Counted from the stretch's first letter, positions 25,824 to 35,661 are shown. The stretch: DNA of 64,000 nt from JANQNX01 sp040217095 (GCA_965229565.1 OZ245888.1:1860001-1924000), one strand, 5' to 3'. Numbers and translations are program-made. The notes: generated from the letters alone by a model not told the origin.

Positions 25824-27329
25824 TCAGCCTGTGGATTGAGGCTTGATATTAATGATTTCAGTTACAGTTATTGTAGCGATATCGTTGAACTTGTAATTTC
25901 GGCCTTCTTCCAGGTCGACAATACCGGACACCCGGGAGTAGATATCGCGCACCAGGATTTCCTCCCCGGTCTCCATGGCCTTGCGGCGTATACCAAAACG
26001 TAAGCGTTCGCGTTCTGCGTTGGAAAGGTTTTCAACCATGTGCTTGGTAGACCAGATCGCACCATTACGGGCAAAATCACTGATCCTGGAGGCATGGTTA
26101 ACCGTGTCACCCAGTACTGTGAATTCCAGGTTGGAGCCACTGGAATAGGTGCCAAACCACTCCTGCCCTTCATCCAGGCCAATGTTCAGGTGTAGTTCAT
26201 GCAGCCAATTCTTCTTTTGCTGCCACTCACGGCTTATCTCACTCATCATGGCCTTGAGGTCATGGGCGCAGAGTATGGCATTCATGATGTAGTTACTGTC
26301 GGGTTGGGGGAAAAAATAATACAGCATGCCGTCTCCAACATGTTTGCCGTGGGTGCCGTAATACTTACGGAACACAGGCTCTGCGGCCTGCCAGATATCG
26401 TTTATGAGCTGAAAATACTCGTTGGGAGGCAATTCAGCGCAGATCTGCATGGAATTTTGCAGGTCGGCCACCATCACCGATAGCTGGGTCAGGAACGGCC
26501 GGCGCTTCTTTAACAGGTTGCGAATGACGTAATCACGCCTGGATAACAACTCCAGTAAAGGCGAATTGTCCATCTCGGACTCGACACAGGTGAAAAATAT
26601 GCCCTCACGGAAAGAACAGGCATACAAGGTATAAGGTTTTTGTTCCGACCCCTGCTCTCCGAGTTGAATGGGTAGATGCAGGACCGGTGTCTCTACCATC
26701 GGCTCAACCTGGTTATAAAGCTGGTATAACAGGCTGGAATTGTCGGGTTCAAGACTGGATTGCAACGTGGCCAGGTTGCCAGGAGTAATTCGGCGCTTGG
26801 CCATTTCCATGTGTACGGCAAGTATCTCCTGCCACTTTAGAATAGCTCGAAATGTCTTTGATTCTATTAGTAATTTAAATAAAGATCGGTCGGCTATTTC
26901 GTTTGATATAGCCCCTGCCGTACCAAACAGCTTTTGCTCGGCATATTCATTCCACCACACCAGTTCAAAATTGTTGTTGACCATGTAAGCCGGCCCAGGG
27001 ATGTGGTCAATATCCACCTGGAATGTAAGAGACCGGTTGCCACTAACGGGATCGGTTGTCACCAGTGCTGGCTCATCAATCATTGCAGGCGGAGGCTGCC
27101 CGAACTGTTCACAGATAGATGTCATGGACATACCCTGCTTTTTCAGGGACTGTATTTCATTGATTCGTTCCAGCGCATCATCGGGGAAGTATCCTATGCG
27201 TGGTGCGCGGCCGTCATCTTCGCGAGTGCGCTGCACCAGCGGCTTTTGTAACAGCCCCATGGAGATGTAGTTGTTCAACGTGGCCCGGGAAATACCGGTT
27301 TGTTCCATGATTTGTTTACTGGTCAGCAT
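25824..27329 (-). CDS. MerR-like HTH - PAS-like - class III adenylate cyclase fusion
   Basis: 501 residues. Residues 1-80 are a MerR-type winged helix (MLTSKQIMEQTGISRATLNN, then YFPDDALERINEIQSLKKQG). Residues 100-260 contain a PAS-like sensor (IPGPAYMVNNNFELVWWNEY). Residues 275-440 are a class III cyclase domain: metal ligands Asp289 and Asp333, transition-state Asn411 and Arg415. The base-selecting pair is Lys329 and Thr404 (FTVLGDTVN), the class IIIb adenylate cyclase pattern, so ATP is the likely substrate. A DNA-binding module on a cyclase is uncommon; it may bind its own promoter, where ACTGTGTA repeats lie. Confidence 0.88.
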   Translation of the reverse strand: MLTSKQIMEQTGISRATLNNYISMGLLQKPLVQRTREDDGRAPRIGYFPDDALERINEIQSLKKQGMSMTSICEQFGQPPPAMIDEPALVTTDPVSGNRSLTFQVDIDHIPGPAYMVNNNFELVWWNEYAEQKLFGTAGAISNEIADRSLFKLLIESKTFRAILKWQEILAVHMEMAKRRITPGNLATLQSSLEPDNSSLLYQLYNQVEPMVETPVLHLPIQLGEQGSEQKPYTLYACSFREGIFFTCVESEMDNSPLLELLSRRDYVIRNLLKKRRPFLTQLSVMVADLQNSMQICAELPPNEYFQLINDIWQAAEPVFRKYYGTHGKHVGDGMLYYFFPQPDSNYIMNAILCAHDLKAMMSEISREWQQKKNWLHELHLNIGLDEGQEWFGTYSSGSNLEFTVLGDTVNHASRISDFARNGAIWSTKHMVENLSNAERERLRFGIRRKAMETGEEILVRDIYSRVSGIVDLEEGRNYKFNDIATITVTEIINIKPQSTG

Positions 27330-27335
27330 AGTAAT

Positions 27336-27485
27336 TACACAGTATAAATAAACAGTTTTATACAGCTAATAAAAGACCAAGTCAATAAATTATAATTAAC
27401 TTTTAATATATATTATAAATTATTGTTATATATAATAAAATATTAAGATAAATAAAATACATATACTGTGTATTTGCACTGTGTA
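27336..27485. promoter_or_regulatory. Putative operator with three ACTGTGTA motifs upstream of the MerR-cyclase gene
   Basis: ACTGTGTA occurs on the + strand at 27465-27472 and 27478-27485 (13-bp period) and on the - strand at 27336-27343, directly before the MerR-cyclase start at 27329. The intervening DNA is very AT-rich. Repeated motifs around the start of a gene encoding its own HTH domain suggest autoregulation; the divergent AsmA gene (start 27665) may also be controlled. This is inference from position and repetition only. Confidence 0.5.
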
Positions 27486-27664
27486 TTTATTATCATCTTC
27501 GTTTAGCCCGTATTCGACTGTAATAGAAAGCTGAATTATTCCAGTGCCGTTGCCAATGTCTCTTACTACCCCGCCTGTTTAGAACCCATGTCATCTTTTG
27601 CGGTAGACGGCACATGACGGTTTCTTATAATCAAGTAAAACCTGATGCATTGGAAAAAAAGATT

Positions 27665-29917
27665 ATGAAACTCGCCCTCAAAATCATTGCAGGACTCTTC
27701 GCCCTCGTTATTGTTGCCCTCATCGGCTTCCTGATGACATTCGATGTCAATCAATACAAGGACGATATCGTCAAGATAGTCCAGGAAAAGACCCAGCGTA
27801 CGTTCAGCATTGAGGGTGAGCTGCGGCTGGAACCGTCCCTTATACCCACCGTGGCGGTTGAGGGTGTGAAATTTGGCAATGCCAAATGGGGTAGTAAGCC
27901 CGATATGCTTTCGGTCGGCCTGTTTGAAGCCCAGGTCGCACTGCTGCCGCTGTTGAGCAAGAACATACAGGTTAAACGGCTGATCCTGAATGATGCCCAT
28001 ATCCTGCTCGAAAAAAACAAAAAAGGCGAAGCCAACTGGACTATAGAACTGGCAGATGCCAAACCTGGCAAGAAAAAAGAACAAGCTGAAGCCCCGGCAG
28101 CAGCAACCGCATTGCCCGGGCTTGATATTAACGAGGTCAGGATCAACAACGCCACCCTCACCTACATTGACGCTGTCACCAGTAAAACCGAGAAGGTCAG
28201 TTTAAATGAGTTGAGTATTGAGGCAGGCGGATATACCGATCCACTGGAAGTACTTCTGGATGCCAATTACAACAATATACCGGTCAAGCTTACCGGTAGC
28301 GGCGGTTCACTCAAGTCACTGGTAAAGAATGAGCCCTACGAACTGAATATCTCCAGCAAGATTGGAAAAATAAAGGCCGACCTTGGCGGCAAGGTTGCTG
28401 ACCCGAAACAGGTCAAGGGACTGGATCTGAACGTCGAAATAAGTATGTCGTCTCTGCAGGAAGTCGCCGTGCTAATCAAGAAAGAACTGCCTGACGTCGG
28501 TCCAATTGATATCAAGGCCAACGTGACCGACAAGGGTGACGGCTATGAGCTTAAATCACTTGTCGCCAACATCGATAAGCTAATGATGAATGCCAACGGT
28601 GAGATCGCCAATGCGGCCGCACTGAAAGGAATCAAGCTTAATTTTGATGTGAAAGTTGATAAATTATCTGACTTAAACAAGCTTGCGCAAAGCAAACTGC
28701 CTGAAATTGGTCCCTTCGCACTTGGCGGAACGGCAACGGATGCCGACGGCGGTTACAAGCTGACTGGTTTCAAGCTCAAACTCGATCAAACTGACATAAA
28801 CGGTGATGCCACGATAAACCTCTCGGGCACACGTCCTGCCCTGGCAGCCACGACCAGTTCCAGCCTTATCGATCTGACACCGTTTATAGCGAAGGAAGAA
28901 AAGAAGAAAACGGAAAAAAAATCAAAGGTCTTTTCTGCAGAGCCATTGCCTTTCGATTTGTTAAAGAAGGCTGACGTGAATGCGAGCGTCTCGGCGAAGA
29001 AAATCCAGCATCCTGACATGCCCTTGGAGAATGTTGAACTCAAGTTATCACTGAACAATGGCAATCTTGGTATTAAACCATTCAAGTTTAATGCTGCCGG
29101 TGGTGTGGCCACTGCAAATGTCTCCCTGGATGCCAGCAGTGGCAAGACCGGTAAACTTGTGACAAGTATCGATATCAAGAATTTTGAGCCTTCTACCCTT
29201 CCGACACTGCAAGGCAAGCTAAAGGGCGGCAAGACCGATATCAATATTGATATTAACGGTAATGGCAAGAGCGTTGCCGAGATAATGGCCGGACTTAATG
29301 GCAAGTTTCTTGTTCAAATGGGAGCAGGCACGTTAAAAAGTGGCAAAGACGGCGAGGAAAAGAGCTTGTTGTTGAGTACCTTTAACAGCGTTTACGGATC
29401 TGCAAGCAAAGACGAAACCATTCTGCAATGTGGCGTCATCAATGCGAACATCGTGGATGGTATCGCCACACTGGACAAGGGGGTCGCTTTTCAAACCAGG
29501 GCAATGAACCTGATTGGTTCGGGCGCCATCAACCTGAAGACTGAAGAACTCGATATTGGTATCGACCCCGAGGCTCGTGAAGGCATGGGTCTTGGTGTTG
29601 GTCAATTGGCCGAACTGGTCAGGGTCAGGGGTACATTGGCTGAGCCCAAGGCTGGTCCCAGTACCAAGGAAGCATTGAAGTCTGCTGCTACTATTGGTGC
29701 TGCCGTAGCAACGGGCGGCATTTCCATACTGGCCCAGGGTTTGTTTAACCGGGCAACTGCCGATGCCGATCCCTGTGCCACGGCGTTAGGCATGAAACCG
29801 ACGACCACAACACAACAACAGGCCGAGCCTGAGCCAACCAAAACAACACCGACGGAAGAAAGCGGCAAAGACCCCGCTCGTGCATTGGGAGATAAATTAA
29901 AAGGCCTGTTTAACTAG
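27665..29917 (+). CDS. AsmA family protein
   Basis: 750 residues from ATG 27665, giving MKLALKIIAGLFALVIVALI, one N-terminal membrane anchor; an upstream start at 27614 would add an unlikely tail. The AsmA N-terminal domain follows (GELRLEPSLIPTVAVEGVKFGNA) and long beta-rich repeats continue through the periplasmic part. AsmA-like proteins are linked to outer-membrane lipid transport and assembly. The C-terminus is low-complexity (Thr/Gln/Glu-rich). The gene is single, divergent from the cyclase fusion and convergent with the radical SAM gene. Confidence 0.88.
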   Translation: MKLALKIIAGLFALVIVALIGFLMTFDVNQYKDDIVKIVQEKTQRTFSIEGELRLEPSLIPTVAVEGVKFGNAKWGSKPDMLSVGLFEAQVALLPLLSKNIQVKRLILNDAHILLEKNKKGEANWTIELADAKPGKKKEQAEAPAAATALPGLDINEVRINNATLTYIDAVTSKTEKVSLNELSIEAGGYTDPLEVLLDANYNNIPVKLTGSGGSLKSLVKNEPYELNISSKIGKIKADLGGKVADPKQVKGLDLNVEISMSSLQEVAVLIKKELPDVGPIDIKANVTDKGDGYELKSLVANIDKLMMNANGEIANAAALKGIKLNFDVKVDKLSDLNKLAQSKLPEIGPFALGGTATDADGGYKLTGFKLKLDQTDINGDATINLSGTRPALAATTSSSLIDLTPFIAKEEKKKTEKKSKVFSAEPLPFDLLKKADVNASVSAKKIQHPDMPLENVELKLSLNNGNLGIKPFKFNAAGGVATANVSLDASSGKTGKLVTSIDIKNFEPSTLPTLQGKLKGGKTDINIDINGNGKSVAEIMAGLNGKFLVQMGAGTLKSGKDGEEKSLLLSTFNSVYGSASKDETILQCGVINANIVDGIATLDKGVAFQTRAMNLIGSGAINLKTEELDIGIDPEAREGMGLGVGQLAELVRVRGTLAEPKAGPSTKEALKSAATIGAAVATGGISILAQGLFNRATADADPCATALGMKPTTTTQQQAEPEPTKTTPTEESGKDPARALGDKLKGLFN

Positions 29918-29919
29918 GG

Positions 29920-30765
29920 TCAGGGGGTAATTCGCAGGTCAAACCCGAAACGGTTCATCTTTACCGCCAGTTCCTCGAACCATTCCTCGGGCAATGGGCT
30001 GATATGTTGTGCCTCCGGCTGATGGGATTCACGCGCCACTCCGTACAGCATGACGCCCTTGATAGGAATGCGTTTCTTTTCAATTGCATCCATTAGCATC
30101 AGGTAAGCATCTATTTCTGCAGCAGCTGGTTTCCTGTTCTTGTAAGAGAAAAAACAGGACTGTATCCAGGTAGGACATAGCGTCGCAGTGGTCTGTAAGC
30201 GGTTCAACATGCTAACCGTGCTACCCCTGGTATTGTTGATTAATGCCATGCCAGCTGGCGTTGCACTATCGATCTTGAACCAGACTTCGCCATTGATCTT
30301 GGCAAGCTTTCGCAAACCTTTTTGTACGACGTCGCGTTCGACCATGCTGCCATTGGTGATCAGGACGCACTTGATGTCTCCCAGTAAACCATATTCTTTC
30401 AGGATCATTTCTATGCTGTTGATGACCTGGTTGAACTCGCCAGATGTAGTGGGTTCGCCATTACCTGATATGGCAATATCCTTGATGATGCGTAATTCGT
30501 CCGGCACTTCTTCATGGTCATAAAAATCACCGTGTATCACATCGGCCAGAAAACGACGTAGCTCTCGTCCGAATAAATCAAAATTTACCTGTGGTGCACT
30601 CCCCCTGATCAGGTTTGGCACCTGGCAATAGATGCAACGCCAGTTACAGGCGTTATTAATATTCAGATTTATGCCGATAGAGAGCCCGCCCGAGCGACGC
30701 GATAACACGGGGTAGACATACGTCAACCCTGCCTTGTCACGATCGTGGTTTTCTGTAGTTAGCAT
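29920..30765 (-). CDS. Radical SAM protein of unknown substrate
   Basis: 281 residues. The [4Fe-4S] motif CxxxCxxC is Cys40, Cys44, Cys47 in NACNWRCIYCQ, followed by GNGEPTTSGEF (SAM-binding GGE-type motif, here SGNGEP). No extra domain is visible. The sequence resembles small radical SAM proteins of the MoaA/NifB superfamily type, but I do not recognise the subfamily or substrate. Convergent with the AsmA gene (2 bp apart). Confidence 0.85.
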   Translation of the reverse strand: MLTTENHDRDKAGLTYVYPVLSRRSGGLSIGINLNINNACNWRCIYCQVPNLIRGSAPQVNFDLFGRELRRFLADVIHGDFYDHEEVPDELRIIKDIAISGNGEPTTSGEFNQVINSIEMILKEYGLLGDIKCVLITNGSMVERDVVQKGLRKLAKINGEVWFKIDSATPAGMALINNTRGSTVSMLNRLQTTATLCPTWIQSCFFSYKNRKPAAAEIDAYLMLMDAIEKKRIPIKGVMLYGVARESHQPEAQHISPLPEEWFEELAVKMNRFGFDLRITP

Positions 30766-30863
30766 CTATTGAATTATAAGGGTGATTTGCAAAAAAAGGT
30801 GCCCTGCCCTGGCAGCGCTGCATGTTGCCACAAGTCCTGGAAATTGACTATATACAGGAAAAC

Positions 30864-32108
30864 CTATTTCTGGTCGTCAACTGGATCAACCTGCTCATCC
30901 GGATACATGTTAATAGCGGTAGGAGTGGTTCGTACCATTGCTACAAAATGTGTGTGGTTTTCTACATGGTCCTCAGTAGTCATTCGTAACAGGTAGATTG
31001 CATAACATGACAAGACAAATTGTACTACGGCAAAAAATATAGTTAAGGCCTGCGGCCCGGTCAAAAACATCAGCTGTCCTGCTATAGCAGGACCTATTGC
31101 GGCGCCAATTCCATACAACAGTAACAGGCTGCTAATTCCGCTGAGGATATCATCACTATCAAGATAATCAGCAATATGTGCGATTGCCAGTGGGTAAATG
31201 GCAAAAGACATACCGCCATAGATAAAAACAGCAAGATAGATCCAGCTGCCCAGGTAGGTGGCGACAAACAGTGCAATGCCAGCCAGGGCTGCGAGCCCGC
31301 TGGATATTGCCAACACCAGCCTGCGGTCATGGGTATCGGAATATCGACCTATCGGGTACTGGAAAATTGCCCCGCCAACTATTCCGATACTCAGGAATGC
31401 AGCAATTGCATTAGTGTCTAAGCCGACTTCTTTCGCAAATATAGGTGTCATTCCCCAAAACGCACCCATCGCAAGGCCCGAAGCAATAGTAGCCATCACT
31501 GCCAATGGAGCAAGGTTGTATAGCTGCTTGAATTTTATGCGTTCTACACTGCCAATTTCAGGTTGCTGTAAACGGGTCCAGGTTACAGGCACCAGGCTCA
31601 GGCTGATTAACATTGCCGATAAAATAAACAGCTCATGTGCTTCCGGGGAGCCGAATCGTAACAATTGCTGCGCAATAGCCAACGCGCCAAGGTTTACAAT
31701 CATATAAACAGAAAAGATTTTTCCACGATTCTGGGCATTTGACAGACCGTTTAACCAGCTTTCAATAATGGTATAAAGGACTACAAGTATCGCACCGTAG
31801 AACACACGAAAAATAAACCAGCTGTACGGGTTTACTACCAGGGAATGTAATAACGCTCCGCAAGAGATGATCGCAGCACAAAAAGCGAATGCGCGAATAT
31901 GACCTATTCTCTGGATTAGTGGCAACGCCACAAAGGTGCCCAAAAGAAATCCCAGGAAGTACCCGGACATGATGAAACCCATTGAGCTTTCGTCATAGCC
32001 TTCAAGGCTGCCACGAAGAGCAATAAGGGTGTTCAATAAGCCGCTGCCGAGCAGCAGTAATCCGACACCAGCTAGAAGTGCACTGATTGGTACAATTAGT
32101 GGGAGCAT
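30864..32108 (-). CDS. MFS transporter (YcaD-like)
   Basis: 414 residues with about 12 hydrophobic segments. Recognisable are the TM1-TM2 region LIALRGSLEGYDESSMGFIMSGY and the loop LPLIQRIGHIRAF, matching the drug:proton or YcaD-type MFS group. The C-terminal tail (DHVENHTHFVAMVRTTPTAI) is hydrophilic. The substrate is not determinable. The gene stands alone, transcribed toward dif. Confidence 0.88.
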   Translation of the reverse strand: MLPLIVPISALLAGVGLLLLGSGLLNTLIALRGSLEGYDESSMGFIMSGYFLGFLLGTFVALPLIQRIGHIRAFAFCAAIISCGALLHSLVVNPYSWFIFRVFYGAILVVLYTIIESWLNGLSNAQNRGKIFSVYMIVNLGALAIAQQLLRFGSPEAHELFILSAMLISLSLVPVTWTRLQQPEIGSVERIKFKQLYNLAPLAVMATIASGLAMGAFWGMTPIFAKEVGLDTNAIAAFLSIGIVGGAIFQYPIGRYSDTHDRRLVLAISSGLAALAGIALFVATYLGSWIYLAVFIYGGMSFAIYPLAIAHIADYLDSDDILSGISSLLLLYGIGAAIGPAIAGQLMFLTGPQALTIFFAVVQFVLSCYAIYLLRMTTEDHVENHTHFVAMVRTTPTAINMYPDEQVDPVDDQK

Positions 32109-32278
32109 TTAATCAAGCAGTAAGAATGCGGGTCACGGTGAATTTAACAGCGCTTTAAAATAAAGAATTTCACAACTTATTTCCAGTAACACCAACAATC
32201 CAGGGTTTTGTCCTTTGATCAGGCAAAGAGTTAATAATTCGCACTATAGCAGTGCTTTAGCCGTATTGCTGTGATCAA

Positions 32279-34180
32279 TTATCTAGCATATGCCTGTATC
32301 AGATCGCTACCTGACAGAATCGCAACCTCCTGAAGTAGTGCCTGGTCAAACGACTCGCATTCACCGTCAAGGTATTGTTGCAGGAACAGCTCTGCGATAG
32401 CGGTAAAGACAAGACGGTTTTTCTCTTTGCCTAGATTGTGTCCCTCATCAGGGAAAGAGATGTGAATCAGCGGTGAGCCATTCCTGTCCTTAAACTGCAT
32501 GGCATAATCTCTTATGCCGTTGTGGTCCACACGCGGGTCCTGGAAGCCTTCGACAATCAGGAGTGGCGCATTCACTGCATCGATATGAGTAACCGGGGAC
32601 TGCTCATTCAGCGATTGTCGGCCAGTTTCAGTGTCCGGATCGCCTACACGTTTTACCAGCATGTCTCGCTGTGATTGCCACTGCGGTGGAATGCTTTCAA
32701 TCATGTTAACCAGGTTGGTTGGCCCAAAGATATCGATGGCACAGGCATAGTAATCGGGATAACGGCTAACCAGCATCAATGCCGCAAAGCCACCGTAGCT
32801 GGTGCCCATCACACCTACCCGGTTTTTATCAATCGGTAAATCTCCGGAGAAATCATCAATGGCAGCGTGGATGTCATCGATCATGCTACCTCCCCATTGC
32901 CTGTCTCCTGCATTCATGAATGCCTTACCGAAACCGGTAGAGCCTCTGAAATTGACACTTAGTACTGCATAGCCACGGTTTGCTAACCATTGATGCCAGG
33001 GATTATAGCCCCACTTGTCGCGTGCCCAGGGACCGCCATGCACCAGTACGACCAGTGGCACTGGCCCACTGTTCTTGTCCGGCATGGTGTAGTAACTGAC
33101 AATATTGTACTTGTTATCGGGAGACCGGGTGACTTGATGGTGCATCTTCCTGAGAGATAATTTTTTGAACTCGCTGATATTGGAAAACAATGGCTGCAGC
33201 GACTTACTGGGTCGCTCATAGACGTAATAGGTATTTGGCTGGTCATCCCTGGCATAGCCGACCACCCAGCTGGTTTTATCCCGTGTCCTGCTGCTGATCG
33301 CAAGATCTCCCCTGTCGGCATCTTCCAGGAAAGCAAGGTCAGCCTCCATACCAGGGGTAATTGCCTGCCATTGCTTACGAACATGATTAAAGCTGACCGC
33401 ATCGATACTGGATGAATATTTATCAACCAGGGTGTCTTCGATATCGGCAAGTTTGTTCTCAGCCATTATCGTACAACTACCATCATTGATATCCATGGCA
33501 CTGAGGACACTGGTATTGTGTTCACGACTGTCCGTTAGAAACAGTTTGTTCTGACTACTATTAATGCAGAGTGGTGTCGTTGTTTGCGCATCTTCCGCGC
33601 CAACCTGGAACAGCAATCGCCAGTCATTTTCATCGTCCGTAATAAAATACTCATTACCCCCGGTCGCATTGTCAGCCACGGCGAGTTTCAAACATCGATC
33701 TTCCGCCAGGAAACCACTGAAGCGATTATTTTCATAGACCAGTTCTGTTTTATTTTTATTTATATCCAGGCGATAGACATCAAACCAGTGCGGATCACGG
33801 TGGTTACTGCCTAATAACAGTTCTCCGGGCTGGCTGTATGAATGCTCCAGCAAGTGCATTCTGCCCTTTAGTTCGTCTGCTAGTAGCCGGCTCTCCCCGG
33901 AACGAATGTCTACTGCGTATAAGCAGGTATGAGCTTCTTCAATCGATTGCTCCATGACCAGTAGAATATGATCAACAAGGCTCCAGAAAAAATTGACTGC
34001 CGGACTACTGCAAACATGGATGACTATATCTTCATCCTTCCAGTTTGCCGATCGTTGCAACAGCTGAATCTGTGCATTATTTTGTTTGTATGCCAGGTAA
34101 GCAATGTGGTTGCCATTAGCGCTAACCTGTGGAAAGGCACGCTCCGGCCGGGCAAAAAATGTTTGTCTTGAAATTAACAT
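32279..34180 (-). CDS. S9 family (prolyl oligopeptidase-type) serine peptidase
   Basis: 633 residues. The N-terminal part (to about 370) is a beta-propeller, and the C-terminal part is an alpha/beta-hydrolase. The catalytic triad is Ser461 in GTSYGGFAAL, Asp548 in EGFQDPRVDH and His581 in PDEGHNLG. VLVHGGPWARDKWGYNPWHQ is the oxyanion region. The enzyme is likely cytoplasmic (no signal peptide) and cleaves short peptides. The start is ATG 34180, with an ORF on the other strand starting 74 bp away. Confidence 0.92.
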   Translation of the reverse strand: MLISRQTFFARPERAFPQVSANGNHIAYLAYKQNNAQIQLLQRSANWKDEDIVIHVCSSPAVNFFWSLVDHILLVMEQSIEEAHTCLYAVDIRSGESRLLADELKGRMHLLEHSYSQPGELLLGSNHRDPHWFDVYRLDINKNKTELVYENNRFSGFLAEDRCLKLAVADNATGGNEYFITDDENDWRLLFQVGAEDAQTTTPLCINSSQNKLFLTDSREHNTSVLSAMDINDGSCTIMAENKLADIEDTLVDKYSSSIDAVSFNHVRKQWQAITPGMEADLAFLEDADRGDLAISSRTRDKTSWVVGYARDDQPNTYYVYERPSKSLQPLFSNISEFKKLSLRKMHHQVTRSPDNKYNIVSYYTMPDKNSGPVPLVVLVHGGPWARDKWGYNPWHQWLANRGYAVLSVNFRGSTGFGKAFMNAGDRQWGGSMIDDIHAAIDDFSGDLPIDKNRVGVMGTSYGGFAALMLVSRYPDYYACAIDIFGPTNLVNMIESIPPQWQSQRDMLVKRVGDPDTETGRQSLNEQSPVTHIDAVNAPLLIVEGFQDPRVDHNGIRDYAMQFKDRNGSPLIHISFPDEGHNLGKEKNRLVFTAIAELFLQQYLDGECESFDQALLQEVAILSGSDLIQAYAR

Positions 34181-34254
34181 CGTGACCTGTTCACGTTCAT
34201 GAATTTTTCACAAGCATCATGCAAAATAGAGTCAGCTTGTAAACGAGAGTATAC

Positions 34255-34869
34255 ATGACCGATATCTACAGCAGCTTCGAGGAACTGGCACAGAATCACC
34301 GGGAACAGGTCGATTACCGTATCGACGTGCGCCCTGCCCCATCCCGCTTTGCCATCGTGGCGCCGCACGGTGGCCGAATTGAACATGGTACCAGCCAGGT
34401 CGCACGTGGTATCGCCGGCGATGACCACGCCTGTTACTGTTTCGAGGGACTCAAGCCTCTCAGTCATGATCTGCACATTACCAGTAACAAATTCGATGAG
34501 CCAACGGCTTTGGATATCGTGTCACAGGTGGATATCGTGGTGACCGTGCACGGCGCCTATGGTAAGCAACCTTATGTCTATTTCGGCGGACTGCATACTG
34601 GTCTGAAGCATGAGTTGATTTATATATTACAAGACGCAGGGTTCCCGGCAGCCCATGACCCTAGCCCAACCCGCCAGGGCAAGGGCAGGACCAATATCTG
34701 TAATCGCGGTCAGTTACAACGTGGTGTACAGATGGAGATGACCCAGGGTTTTCGCAAAAGCCTGTTCGATAAGCCGGACTATAATCATACTGAATGGCGA
34801 CCCAACCAGAATTATTACCGGTTTACACGTGCAATACGCGAGGCCTTGTTGACGTTTGCCGACGAATAG
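34255..34869 (+). CDS. Poly-gamma-glutamate hydrolase-like (PghP/DUF867) protein
   Basis: 204 residues. Metal-ligand-like motifs APHGGRIEHGTSQVA and VTVHGAYGK, and the tail NRGQLQRGVQMEMTQGFRKSLF, match the phage PghP/DUF867 zinc peptidase family that cleaves poly-gamma-glutamate. Homologues occur in phages and in bacterial genomes without a phage. No phage genes flank it here, so it is likely a resident copy; its substrate is not established. It is divergent from the S9 peptidase. Confidence 0.8.
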   Translation: MTDIYSSFEELAQNHREQVDYRIDVRPAPSRFAIVAPHGGRIEHGTSQVARGIAGDDHACYCFEGLKPLSHDLHITSNKFDEPTALDIVSQVDIVVTVHGAYGKQPYVYFGGLHTGLKHELIYILQDAGFPAAHDPSPTRQGKGRTNICNRGQLQRGVQMEMTQGFRKSLFDKPDYNHTEWRPNQNYYRFTRAIREALLTFADE

Positions 34870-34996
34870 TTATTGGTCGAATGCATTGTATAAAGCGCCC
34901 TTCAGCTAAACATAATGACGAGAAGAACCAGGCACATTCATTCGTGGCCTGTCAGGGCTGAGCAAAATACTGGAGCAAATGCACAATAAAAAGTGA

Positions 34997-35083
34997 TGGT
35001 GCCCGGAGCCGGAGTCGAACCGGCACGCCTGTTAAGGCGAGGGATTTTAAGTCCCTTGTGTCTACCAATTCCACCACCCGGGC
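34997..35083 (-). tRNA. tRNA-Leu (anticodon TAA)
   Basis: 87 nt with an encoded CCA end (34997-34999 read as TGG on +). The acceptor stem GCCCGGG pairs with TCCGGGC (one G-T pair). The anticodon loop CTTAAAA gives anticodon TAA, and there is the long variable arm of a class II tRNA. It corresponds to leuZ, the last gene of the E. coli glyW-cysT-leuZ operon downstream of pgsA. Confidence 0.96.
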
Positions 35084-35099
35084 CAGACACGAAAAGAAT

Positions 35100-35173
35100 T
35101 GGAGGCTGAGGTCGGAATCGAACCGGCGTCCACGGCTTTGCAGGCCGCTGCATAACCACTCTGCCACTCAGCC
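35100..35173 (-). tRNA. tRNA-Cys (anticodon GCA)
   Basis: 74 nt, acceptor stem GGCTGAG, T-arm GCCGGTTCGATTCCGAC, encoded CCA, anticodon GCA in CTGCAAA. It is 16 bp from tRNA-Leu, so the two are probably processed from one transcript, as cysT-leuZ in E. coli. Confidence 0.97.
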
Positions 35174-35585
35174 AGAGGTATCTGTTTGGAAAATAACGAA
35201 TCAGAAAACAGCTGGATTCGGTATCAATCAGGCGCGGTATACTACCCTATTTGCCACGACGTTGTTAATAGTTATTTAGATTCAACAACCTGTGTTTAAC
35301 TAGCAGGCCTGTGCCGTTTCACGATGCGGGGTCGCCAGATGCCCGGGGCAATATTGGCTGCGCTTAATGCTGGTATCACCCACCAGGACGCCCATTCATC
35401 GTGGGTGAGGCCCGGCAAAGCTGCCACATCGATTTACCTCGATAATGTTCGGCAGCATCCCTGGCTGCTGCCTGCGAGGGAGAATCAAGCGCCCGTAGCG
35501 TCTCCTCAATATATAGCTAAGCAATAAACCGGGTCAGGATCACACGTGATCTATGTGCGACAAGGTTTATACAGGTTATGAAAAA
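35174..35585 (-). other. 412-bp spacer between tRNA-Cys and tRNA-Gly, no gene seen
   Basis: In E. coli the glyW-cysT spacer is short; here it is 412 bp. Short frames are present on the + strand, for instance around 35324-35527, but none has a ribosome binding site or recognisable sequence. I saw no convincing promoter or terminator. It could be an insertion remnant within the tRNA operon. Confidence 0.45.
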
Positions 35586-35661
35586 TGGAGCGGGAAACGA
35601 GATTCGAACTCGCGACCCCAACCTTGGCAAGGTTGTGCTCTACCAGCTGAGCTATTCCCGC
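35586..35661 (-). tRNA. tRNA-Gly (anticodon GCC)
   Basis: 76 nt, acceptor stem GCGGGAA, D-arm TAGCTCAGCTGGTAGAGCA, anticodon loop TTGCCAA with GCC, T-arm GAGTTCGAATCTC, encoded CCA. It is 62 bp downstream of pgsA, matching glyW of E. coli. Confidence 0.97.
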
